A stretch of DNA of 21,447 nt from a virus, in the IMG/VR virus record IMGVR_UViG_3300024346_000607, positions 1 to 21,447 of that record; one strand, written 5' to 3'. Numbering within the stretch: position 1 is the first letter of the stretch; every line of letters begins with the position of its first letter. The notes beneath the pieces are model-generated. The model did no database searches and was not told the DNA's origin. It worked only from the letters and a program-made list of their open reading frames with translations. Of this stretch, positions 13,602-20,532 are shown piece after piece. The translations under genes were made by a program, and so were the position numbers.

Positions 13602-14212
13602 GTGTAGGATTAAACGCAGCACAAGCAAGAGCCAAAGCATCACAAGACATGATTGTGTACAAAGAAACACAATCTATTATGGAACAAGTTATTTCACAAA
13701 GTGCTTTAGGCAAGTTTGAAGGATATGTAGACGATGCAACTACAATGACAAATTCAACTCCTACAACAGTTAAAATAGGTACAGTTAGCAACCCCACAAT
13801 AACTAACGGTGATACCTTTATTTTCAATTCAAATACAGTAACATTAGGAACATCTGGTACAACACTTAATGCTATTATTGCAGATATTAACGATGCAAAC
13901 ATTCAAGGCTTAACAGCTACTAAAGATTCAGGATACTTAGTAATAACAATTGAAGGTTCAACTACATCATGGAATTATGAAATTGGTGCAGGAACAGCAA
14001 ATACTTCTTTAGGATTTTCAACAGGAACATATAGTATAACAAACCCAACTAGTGTTAATTATTTTAATGTATGGCAAGGTACACTTACAGATCGTGGATT
14101 ACAAAATCAAATGGAAACAGTAATCAAACATTTTCAAAATTTAGGATATAAAATTGAAAGACTTACAAACCCAGCTACTAGTAAGACATTAAGATGGTAC
14201 ATTTATTGGTAG
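13598..14212 (+). CDS. probable virion structural protein with inserted beta domain
   Basis: 204 residues. The N-terminal 1-55 (helical, ARAKASQDMIVYKETQSIM) and C-terminal 152-204 (VWQGTLTDRGLQNQMETVI, then YKIERLTNPAT and a W-x3-W end) read as two halves of one small domain I associate with T4-like marine phage structural proteins. Between them, about 57-147, lies a Thr/Asn/Gly-rich segment with ITNGDTFIFNSNTVTLGTS and an IIADINDANIQGLTA helix. It resembles the surface-exposed inserts seen in flagellar hook/cap and phage tail proteins. The insertion interpretation is from memory and pattern. The SGNH gene starts 19 nt before its stop. Confidence 0.6.
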   Translation: MSVGLNAAQARAKASQDMIVYKETQSIMEQVISQSALGKFEGYVDDATTMTNSTPTTVKIGTVSNPTITNGDTFIFNSNTVTLGTSGTTLNAIIADINDANIQGLTATKDSGYLVITIEGSTTSWNYEIGAGTANTSLGFSTGTYSITNPTSVNYFNVWQGTLTDRGLQNQMETVIKHFQNLGYKIERLTNPATSKTLRWYIYW

Positions 14213-14946
14213 GCAAAAAAGTTGCCTTTATAGGTGATAGTTTCTCAGCATATTGGCAAACAGAAGTAGAAAAACATAGTTGGACTTATCAACTAGCACA
14301 AAAATTCCCACAACATCAATATTATAATTATGCAGACGGAGGCCGTGGACACGACTACTATGAATGGTGTTTCTTGGATGCAAAATTGCGTGGAATTGAT
14401 ATTATTTTTACTAACAGAACATTTAAACAACGAGTGTCAGAATTTGGCAGCATTGGCAATTTTGAATTTGAAGAAACTGCAATTGATAGTAATTACATAA
14501 CATTAGATGGTCCTGCTCACATTTGGTATTCAATTCATAGAAAATCTGGAATGTTTAAAAATACACAAGATAAGTATCCAAAAAATATAGAATCTAATAT
14601 TACTCAATCATTAGAACGTAAAAGTACATCAGATGTATATCATTCTTGGAATGATAAATGGTACGATAATGTAGATAAATTATATAATTTTAAACATATT
14701 ATTAAATTAGAATTATTACGTATGGTAGATAACCCAGAGTTACATACAGCAGAAGTTGAATTATATAAACATTTTGTACCTGGTGGAGAACAGGTATTTA
14801 ATAATGATACTAAAGTCCATATGAAAGCAGCATACGATAGTGGAATAACAGTAGCACCTGATGATAATCACTGGTCGTTGCTTGGTAACACTTGGGTGTT
14901 AAATAATTTTATTTTAACTACAAAAACTATTGACATATTGTCTTAA
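14194..14946 (+). CDS. SGNH/GDSL-like hydrolase
   Basis: 250 residues. SGNH blocks are visible: block I AFIGDSFSAYW with nucleophile S16, block II Gly in YADGGRGHDYY, block III Asn in IIFTNRTF (N74), and block V DDNHWSLLG with the catalytic D223-x-x-H226 pair. This family cleaves esters of lipids, O-acetylated glycans or cell-wall polymers; phages use members on tail proteins or to remodel host envelope sugars. The substrate is not evident. The start ATG 14194 overlaps the structural gene by 19 nt; TTG 14206 is an alternative. Placement next to a structural gene suggests a virion-linked or late enzyme. Confidence 0.75.
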   Translation: MVHLLVGKKVAFIGDSFSAYWQTEVEKHSWTYQLAQKFPQHQYYNYADGGRGHDYYEWCFLDAKLRGIDIIFTNRTFKQRVSEFGSIGNFEFEETAIDSNYITLDGPAHIWYSIHRKSGMFKNTQDKYPKNIESNITQSLERKSTSDVYHSWNDKWYDNVDKLYNFKHIIKLELLRMVDNPELHTAEVELYKHFVPGGEQVFNNDTKVHMKAAYDSGITVAPDDNHWSLLGNTWVLNNFILTTKTIDILS

Positions 14947-14958
14947 TAGTAGTATACT
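14930..14958 (+). promoter_or_regulatory. sigma-70 promoter for exonuclease (TTGACA-N17-TATACT)
   Basis: TTGACA at 14930-14935 and TATACT (5/6) at 14953-14958 with a 17-bp spacer, starting in the end of the SGNH gene. Six bases separate the -10 from the exonuclease ATG at 14965, so +1 should be the A of ATG. No Shine-Dalgarno precedes that ATG. Confidence 0.7.
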
Positions 14959-14964
14959 AAACAC

Positions 14965-15654
14965 ATGCTAAAAATTAAAAGTCCTTACCCATATAAAGAA
15001 TTAAAACGAACTAGTGTAGATGGAAAACGTCTATATGAGAACCCTTGGGGCGATCCTGTTCCGAGCGTTACTACTATTTTAAGTGCTACACAACCTGCTG
15101 AAAAACGTGCAGGATTAGCGGCTTGGAGAAAAAGAGTAGGCACAGAAGAAGCACAACGTATTACAACAACTGCTGCAAATCGTGGAACAGTTATGCACAA
15201 TATATTAGAACATTGGGCATTAGGAGAATACGAAACATATAACCCAGGAAACAACATAGTACATAAACAAGCTAAAGCAATGGCACAGGTAGTTGTGGAT
15301 AACATTGAAAATGATGTTGATGAGATATGGGGAACTGAAGTTAATTTATGTGCCGCTGGTTTATATGCTGGTACAACTGACTTAGTTGGTGTTTATAAAG
15401 GGCACCCAACTATTATGGACTTTAAGCAAACAAACAAACCTAAAAAACGTGAGTGGATTGAAGATTATTTCTTACAAGGAGCCGCATACGCAAACGCACA
15501 CAATGAGATGTATGGCACTGATATTAGCCGTATTGCTATTTTTATGTGTAGTGGTGATTGCCAATGGCAACTGTTTGAAAGTGACCCAAAAGATTTCAAA
15601 GATTGGGAACTAAAATGGGCTCAACGTTTAGAGAAATTCTATAAGCTATCATAA
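14965..15654 (+). CDS. PD-(D/E)XK family exonuclease (RecB/Cas4-like)
   Basis: 229 residues. Nuclease motifs in order: GTVMHNILE (H78), E125 in WGTEVNL, GTTDLVGVY (D139), IMDFKQTNK (D152-x-K154, the D/E-x-K core), and DYFLQGAAYANAHN (Q171, Y175), the usual QxxxY element of RecB-type nucleases. It should be a Mg-dependent DNA exonuclease in phage recombination, repair or host DNA degradation. Similar proteins are common in T4-like marine phages and are listed simply as exonuclease. The strong sigma-70-type promoter directly before it suggests early expression, unlike the late genes on both sides. Confidence 0.88.
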   Translation: MLKIKSPYPYKELKRTSVDGKRLYENPWGDPVPSVTTILSATQPAEKRAGLAAWRKRVGTEEAQRITTTAANRGTVMHNILEHWALGEYETYNPGNNIVHKQAKAMAQVVVDNIENDVDEIWGTEVNLCAAGLYAGTTDLVGVYKGHPTIMDFKQTNKPKKREWIEDYFLQGAAYANAHNEMYGTDISRIAIFMCSGDCQWQLFESDPKDFKDWELKWAQRLEKFYKLS

Positions 15655-15657
15655 ATA
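15650..15657 (+). promoter_or_regulatory. T4-type late promoter (CATAAATA, then C)
   Basis: CATAAATAC overlaps the stop of the exonuclease gene and stands 27 nt before the ATG at 15685. Its position supports translation of the following gene from 15685 rather than from 15741. Confidence 0.55.
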
Positions 15658-15684
15658 CATTAATACAAGGAACAACAAAGAAAC

Positions 15685-16175
15685 ATGTCACTATTGAAAT
15701 TTGATACTAGACTAGTTTTTCTGGCCCTGTTGATACATTAATGAAAGATATATGGCAACTACCACTAAAGTCCAGACTCCGGATGTGGAGGACTCTAAGA
15801 AAAGAGATACAGGCTTTAGATGACTTACTTCCTAAACTTGAGGTTGTAATGCAGTTCTGGAAGATGGCACCCATTAGTGTTAGGGCAATTGATCCGTATA
15901 ACGAAGGTACTTGGCCAAACCCTTGGGACCTATTACACATAAACGAATATGACGAGAACGTTGTTTCGTTAGGAATTGCTTACACCTTGCATTACAGTGA
16001 TATTCCATGTAGAATATTACTAGTACAGAGTGTAGAAAAAAGTGAGGTTAAATTGATTGTTTTAGTTGACAATTGTTATATTTTAAACTATAATTACGAT
16101 ATAATAGACAACCCAAAACTAATCAATAAACTAGATGTATTAAAGAATATAGATATTAGTGCATTAAGCAAATAG
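15685..16175 (+). CDS. conserved hypothetical protein, apparently -1 frameshifted near the start
   Basis: The 144-residue ORF from ATG 15741 is preceded in another frame by a short ORF from ATG 15685 (12 residues MSLLKFDTRLVF, then off into a stop at 15739-15741). At the run of five T (15716-15720) a -1 shift joins MSLLKFDTRLVF to SGPVDTL and MKDIWQ, giving a continuous protein of about 163 residues. A late promoter and an AAGGA precede 15685. The body has basic helices (LKSRLRMWRTLRKE) and TWPNPWDLL, and I know no function. A missing T in the assembly, a programmed shift, or genuine use of ATG 15741 are all possible. Confidence 0.55.
16066..16094 (+). promoter_or_regulatory. perfect sigma-70 promoter (TTGACA-N17-TATAAT) for nrdA
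   Basis: Both hexamers are exact consensus, with the optimal 17-bp spacer: TTGACA 16066-16071 and TATAAT 16089-16094. It lies inside the 3' end of the preceding gene. The predicted start is about 16101, giving a leader of about 130 nt before the nrdA ATG at 16233. Confidence 0.75.
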
Positions 16176-16194
16176 TTATTGATTGACATTATAT

Positions 16195-16217
16195 GTTAAA
16201 TACGTAGCTATTTTAAC
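16195..16217 (+). other. AT-rich inverted repeat in the nrdA leader
   Basis: GTTAAATA and TATTTTAAC pair over 8 bp with one bulged T around the 6-nt loop CGTAGC. It lies in the 57-nt gap between the frameshifted gene and nrdA. The stem is AU-rich and lacks a U tract, so a strong terminator is unlikely; an operator or weak leader hairpin is possible. Confidence 0.3.
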
Positions 16218-16232
16218 AAGAACGGAATATAG

Positions 16233-18557
16233 ATGAGCAAAGATCAAATAGAAATTATAAAAAGAGATGGTACTACCGAAGTACTTGATTTAGAAAAAAT
16301 GCACAAGGTTGTATTTTATGCATGCGAAGGTATTACTGGCGTTAGTGCTAGTGAAGTAGAAATTAAAAGTCATTTGCAGTTTTATGATGGAATCGAAAGT
16401 ACAAATATTCAAGAAACACTAATTAAAGCCGCAGCTGATCTTATTAATGAACAAACACCAAACTACCAATGGGTAGCAGGTAGATTAATTAATTACCATT
16501 TAAGAAAAAATGTATATAATTCATTTGATCCAGAACATTTAAGTGTTATTGCACGTAGAAACGTTGAGCTTGGTGTATACGATGAAAGTTTTTTTTCCGT
16601 TTATACAGAAGATGAAATTGATCAATTAAACAATTACATTAAACATGATCGTGATGAAAATATTTCTTACGTTGGAATGGAACAGTTCCGTGGTAAGTAT
16701 CTTGCTCAAAATAGAGTAACAGGACAGATATTTGAAACTCCGCAAATTGCGTACATGATGATCTCAGCTACATTGTTTAGTAACTATCCAACAGAAACTA
16801 GAATGAAGTATGTAAAAGAATATTACGATGCTATTAGTAATTTTGATATTAGTTTACCTACACCTATTATGGCAGGACTTAGAACACCTCAAAGGCAATT
16901 TTCTAGTTGCGTTCTTATAGAAACAGATGATAGCCTTGACAGTATTAATGCTACAGCCGCCAGCGTTGTTAAATATGTTTCACAAAAAGCAGGAATTGGA
17001 ATTGGTGCAGGTAGTATTCGTTCAATAGGAAGTCCTATTAGACGAGGAGATGCAACACATACAGGTGTTATTCCATTTTATAAATTATTTCAAAGTGCAG
17101 TTAAATCATGTTCACAAGGTGGTGTTCGTGGTGGAGCAGCAACACTGTATTATCCTATTTGGCATTTAGAAGCAGAAGAATTACTTGTATTAAAAAATAA
17201 CAAAGGTACAGAAGACAATCGTGTAAGACATATGGACTATGGAGTTCAGTTTAATAAACTAATGTATGAGCGTTTGTTAACTGGTGGAGATATTACTTTA
17301 TTCTCACCTAGTGATGTTCCTGGACTTTATGACGCATTTTTTAACGATCAAGACAAGTTTAAAGAATTATATGAAGAAGCAGAACGTACAGTAACTAGAA
17401 AGAAAGTTATGCCAGCGGCAGAACTATTTGGACAGTTTATGGAAGAACGTAAAAACACAGGACGTATCTACTTAATGAATGTAGATCATGCAAATACACA
17501 TGGAGCATTTTTAGAAGATATTGCACCAGTAAAACAAAGTAACTTATGTTGTGAAATCAACTTACCTACTAAGCCTCTTTCTTCGTTTAGCGATACTGAA
17601 GGTGAAATTAGTTTGTGTACATTAAGTGCAATCAATTGGGGTAATGTTAGATCACCAGATGACTTTGAACGTATAGGTAGATTAGCAGTACGTGGTTTAG
17701 ACGAGTTATTAGATTATCAAAATTATCCAGTATTAGCGGCAGAACTTAGTACAATGAAAAGACGTCCATTAGGTATTGGCATTATTAACTTTGCATTTTG
17801 GCTAGCTAAGAATGATTTAAATTATCAAGATATTGATAAAAAAGGTTTAGCCTTAATTGATACATGGGCAGAAGCATGGAGTTATTACTTAATTAAAGCA
17901 AGTGCAGATTTAGCAATTGAAAAAGGTAATATTTCAGGTATTAACGAAACAAAGTATGGACAAGGCATTACGCCAAACATGACATACAAAAAAGAATTAG
18001 ATGAATTAATTCCACATAAAGAACGTATGCCTTGGAAAAGTCTACGTAAGCAATTACAAAAGACTGGAATACGTAACAGTACACTAATGGCACTTATGCC
18101 TGCTGAAACATCAGCACAAATTAGTAACAGCACAAACGGTATTGAACCACCACGTGCATTTGTTAGTGTTAAGCAAAGTAAACATGGAGTACTAAAGCAA
18201 GTGGTTCCTGGTTATCCACGCTTAAAGAACAAATATGACCTACTGTGGAGCCAACGTAGCCCAGAAGGTTACTTAAAGATTATGGCAGTATTACAAAAGT
18301 ATATTGATCAAGGCATCAGTGTTAATACAAGCTACAACCCAGAATTTTATGAAGAAGAAAAGATACCAATGAGTGTTTTGTTACAACATCTTGTAATGTT
18401 TTACAAGTATGGCGGCAAACAATTATACTATTTTAACACATATGATGGTCAAGGTGAAATTGACTTTGATAAGAAGAATGCCGAGCAGATGCTTGGTAGA
18501 GATGAATTTAACACGGACGAAGAGTATGATGACTACTGCGAAAGTTGTGTGATATAA
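16233..18557 (+). CDS. nrdA: ribonucleoside-diphosphate reductase class Ia, alpha subunit
   Basis: 774 residues, close to the E. coli protein (761). An N-terminal ATP-cone (about 5-95) is followed by the ten-stranded barrel. Catalytic residues: C226 and C462 (redox pair), N437, C439 and E441 in NLCCEI (N437, C439, E441 and C462 share E. coli numbering), Y732-Y733 in the radical path, and the C-terminal CESC (C769, C772) that passes electrons. With NrdB it reduces ribonucleoside diphosphates to deoxy forms for phage DNA synthesis. First gene of nrdA-nrdB-grx, driven by the consensus sigma-70 promoter. The C-terminal Cys pair is spaced CxxC rather than the CxxxxC of E. coli. Confidence 0.97.
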   Translation: MSKDQIEIIKRDGTTEVLDLEKMHKVVFYACEGITGVSASEVEIKSHLQFYDGIESTNIQETLIKAAADLINEQTPNYQWVAGRLINYHLRKNVYNSFDPEHLSVIARRNVELGVYDESFFSVYTEDEIDQLNNYIKHDRDENISYVGMEQFRGKYLAQNRVTGQIFETPQIAYMMISATLFSNYPTETRMKYVKEYYDAISNFDISLPTPIMAGLRTPQRQFSSCVLIETDDSLDSINATAASVVKYVSQKAGIGIGAGSIRSIGSPIRRGDATHTGVIPFYKLFQSAVKSCSQGGVRGGAATLYYPIWHLEAEELLVLKNNKGTEDNRVRHMDYGVQFNKLMYERLLTGGDITLFSPSDVPGLYDAFFNDQDKFKELYEEAERTVTRKKVMPAAELFGQFMEERKNTGRIYLMNVDHANTHGAFLEDIAPVKQSNLCCEINLPTKPLSSFSDTEGEISLCTLSAINWGNVRSPDDFERIGRLAVRGLDELLDYQNYPVLAAELSTMKRRPLGIGIINFAFWLAKNDLNYQDIDKKGLALIDTWAEAWSYYLIKASADLAIEKGNISGINETKYGQGITPNMTYKKELDELIPHKERMPWKSLRKQLQKTGIRNSTLMALMPAETSAQISNSTNGIEPPRAFVSVKQSKHGVLKQVVPGYPRLKNKYDLLWSQRSPEGYLKIMAVLQKYIDQGISVNTSYNPEFYEEEKIPMSVLLQHLVMFYKYGGKQLYYFNTYDGQGEIDFDKKNAEQMLGRDEFNTDEEYDDYCESCVI

Positions 18558-18568
18558 GGATTAACAAC

Positions 18569-19696
18569 ATGTCAATATTAAACGTAAATAACGAAAAATA
18601 CCATACTGAAGCAAACGCATTTCTAGACGGAGATCTTGGGTTTCAACGATACGATACTGTTAAGTATAAACAGTTCGATAAACTTACAGATAAGCAGTTA
18701 GGTTTCTTTTGGAGACCTGAAGAAGTTGATGTAAGTAAAGACTCAAAAGATTTTAAAGACTTAACTCAACATGAACAGCATATTTTTACAAGTAATCTTA
18801 AAAGACAAATTCTTTTAGATAGTGTACAAGGTAGAGCACCAGTTGAAGCTTTTGGTCCTATTACTAGTTTACCAGAACTAGAAAATTGGATTATTACATG
18901 GACATTTAGTGAAACAATCCACTCACGTAGCTATACACATATTATTCGTAATATCTATAATAATCCTACAATAGTATTTGATGAATTAGCAGATAGTAAA
19001 GAAATTGTAGAATGTGCAGATGACATATCTAAATATTACAATGACCTTATTGAGTATTCACAGTACTATCAATTGTTAGGTGAAGGAACACACAAAGTCA
19101 ATGACAAAACAATTGAAATCAGTTTGTATGAACTAAAGAAGAAAATTTGGATGTGTACAAATAGTGTTAACGTATTAGAAGGCATTCGTTTCTATGTTAG
19201 TTTTGCTTGCTCTTGGGCATTCGCAGAACTTAAGAAAATGGAAGGTAATGCTAAAATTATTAAATTTATTGCACGTGATGAAAATGTTCACTTAGCAAGT
19301 ACACAATATTTACTTTCAAAAGTATTAACAAAAGAAGATCCAGACTTTGCAAAAATTGCAGAAGAATGCAAAGAAGAAGTTTCACAAATGTTTGTTGATG
19401 CAGTTGAGCAAGAAAAAGAATGGGCTAACTATCTATTTAAAGACGGTAGTATGATTGGTCTTAATGCACAACTATTACACGATTACATTGAATGGATTTG
19501 TTGTAAACGTATGACAGCATTAGGAATGAAATGTCCATATACAACACCACAAGCAAACCCACTACCATGGACAGCTAAATGGATTAGTGGAGCAGAAGTA
19601 CAAGTAGCACCACAGGAAACAGAAATTAGTAGTTATGTTATTGGCGGTGTTAAAAAAGACGTATCAGAAGATACATTTTCAGGAATGAGCTTATAA
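18569..19696 (+). CDS. nrdB: ribonucleoside-diphosphate reductase class Ia, beta subunit
   Basis: 375 residues from ATG 18569, which has AAGGA 8 nt upstream; a TTG at 18545 would overlap nrdA and is rejected. With this start the di-iron ligands fall exactly on E. coli numbering: D84, E115, H118, E204, E238, H241, and the radical Tyr is Y122 (SRSYTH). It therefore looks like a fully active Fe or Mn/Fe tyrosyl-radical subunit. The C-terminus (DTFSGMSL) is the tail expected to dock on NrdA. The stop overlaps the glutaredoxin ATG by 1 nt, consistent with one operon. Confidence 0.97.
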   Translation: MSILNVNNEKYHTEANAFLDGDLGFQRYDTVKYKQFDKLTDKQLGFFWRPEEVDVSKDSKDFKDLTQHEQHIFTSNLKRQILLDSVQGRAPVEAFGPITSLPELENWIITWTFSETIHSRSYTHIIRNIYNNPTIVFDELADSKEIVECADDISKYYNDLIEYSQYYQLLGEGTHKVNDKTIEISLYELKKKIWMCTNSVNVLEGIRFYVSFACSWAFAELKKMEGNAKIIKFIARDENVHLASTQYLLSKVLTKEDPDFAKIAEECKEEVSQMFVDAVEQEKEWANYLFKDGSMIGLNAQLLHDYIEWICCKRMTALGMKCPYTTPQANPLPWTAKWISGAEVQVAPQETEISSYVIGGVKKDVSEDTFSGMSL

Positions 19697-19947
19697 TGAT
19701 AACAATTTACGGCAAAACAGCATGTCCTTATTGCGTAAGAGCTAAAGCACTATGCGAGTCACGTGGATTTGCTTACGAATACAAGCAACTAGACGAAGAC
19801 TTTACAAGAGAAGATGTTATGGAAACCTTTCCAGGTGCCAGAACATTCCCACAAATAATCATATCCGGTAATAAAATTGGTGGGTATGATCAAATGATTA
19901 AGTACATTGAAGATACAAACTACAATGGAACTGGTCATTCACTATAA
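19696..19947 (+). CDS. grx: glutaredoxin
   Basis: 83 residues, standard glutaredoxin length. Active site C10-P-Y-C13 after the first strand (ITIYGKTACPYC), cis-Pro P52 in the RTFPQIII segment, and GGYDQM (62-67), the usual glutathione-binding G-G-x-D. It should recycle the NrdA cysteines using glutathione, as T4 NrdC or host Grx do. Start by TAATG overlap with nrdB supports co-translation as the third gene of the ribonucleotide reductase operon. It is the last metabolic gene before the structural group. Confidence 0.93.
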   Translation: MITIYGKTACPYCVRAKALCESRGFAYEYKQLDEDFTREDVMETFPGARTFPQIIISGNKIGGYDQMIKYIEDTNYNGTGHSL

Positions 19948-19957
19948 AGGATAATAT

Positions 19958-20263
19958 ATGTTAATAGAAACACCTTACACTAACGGCGATGTAGTAAGTA
20001 TAAAACTTTCTTCAGGTGAAGAAATGATCGCACGTTTAGACTCAGAAAACGATACTAACGTTATAGTATCAAAACCTTACATACTAATTGCCGCCCAGAA
20101 TGGGATGGCGTTAGCACCTTATATGTTTACAGTTACTCCAGATACTAAGATCAAATTAAAGATAAATAATATTATATGTGTAGTTAAATCTGCAAAAGAT
20201 GCAAGCGACATGTATATTAAACAAAGTACAGGATTAACAGTAGCAAATGCCTCAGGTACATAG
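19958..20263 (+). CDS. LSm-like small conserved protein
   Basis: 101 residues, AAGGA 6 nt before the ATG. The first 50 residues read like an Sm1 motif: VVSIKLSSGEEMIARLDSEND, then VIVSKPYILI, with the short loop Gly and the Asp/Asn spacing of Sm/LSm folds. The Sm2 motif is not evident. The C-terminus has a helical DASDMYIKQSTGL. A regulator of RNA like Hfq is possible, but position before the PAAR and structural genes could instead mean a tail-related beta-barrel. The assignment rests on pattern only. The end overlaps the PAAR start by 17 nt. Confidence 0.5.
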   Translation: MLIETPYTNGDVVSIKLSSGEEMIARLDSENDTNVIVSKPYILIAAQNGMALAPYMFTVTPDTKIKLKINNIICVVKSAKDASDMYIKQSTGLTVANASGT

Positions 20264-20531
20264 AAACGGAGATTCTAGAATATGCGGTGCAAGTACAAAT
20301 GCACTAGCACATAAGAATATCCATGTAAATACACAACCAATTAGCGTTGACGGTGATACAAATAGTCACGGTGGCGGTAGTCTTGGTGCTAGGTGTAAAA
20401 ATGTATTTGTAGGTGGAAAATTAGTTGTACTAAATGGCAACCCAGCCGGTGCAGACAACCTTTGTCCTATTCCTCCACATTGTGGACCGGATGCAAGCTC
20501 GGGTAGTCCAGATGTGTACATAGGACAATAA
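20247..20531 (+). CDS. PAAR-motif protein, baseplate spike tip (T4 gp5.4-like)
   Basis: 94 residues, length of T4 gp5.4. PAAR-type pattern: VHRNGDSRICG near the start, repeating short strands with VNTQPISVDGD, HGGGSLGARCKNVFVGGK, VLNGNPAGAD and a last GSPDVYIG. Candidate metal ligands are His and Cys residues near the tip (H5, H41, H78 by eye, with C13, C49, C73 and C79). Such proteins cap the central spike of contractile tails and help pierce the outer membrane. Overlaps the preceding gene by 17 nt, and the following structural gene begins 1 nt after its stop, consistent with a baseplate hub module. Confidence 0.8.
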   Translation: MPQVHRNGDSRICGASTNALAHKNIHVNTQPISVDGDTNSHGGGSLGARCKNVFVGGKLVVLNGNPAGADNLCPIPPHCGPDASSGSPDVYIGQ

Positions 20532-20532
20532 C

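Noticed and set aside
16183-16211. Second TTGACA upstream of nrdA
   Set aside because: No acceptable -10 at 16-18 bp (TAGCTA or AGCTAT); kept only as a note beside the consensus promoter at 16066.
20161-20168. GATAAATA inside the LSm-like gene
   Set aside because: Followed by A, not C, and internal to a gene; could serve the PAAR gene but support is too weak.
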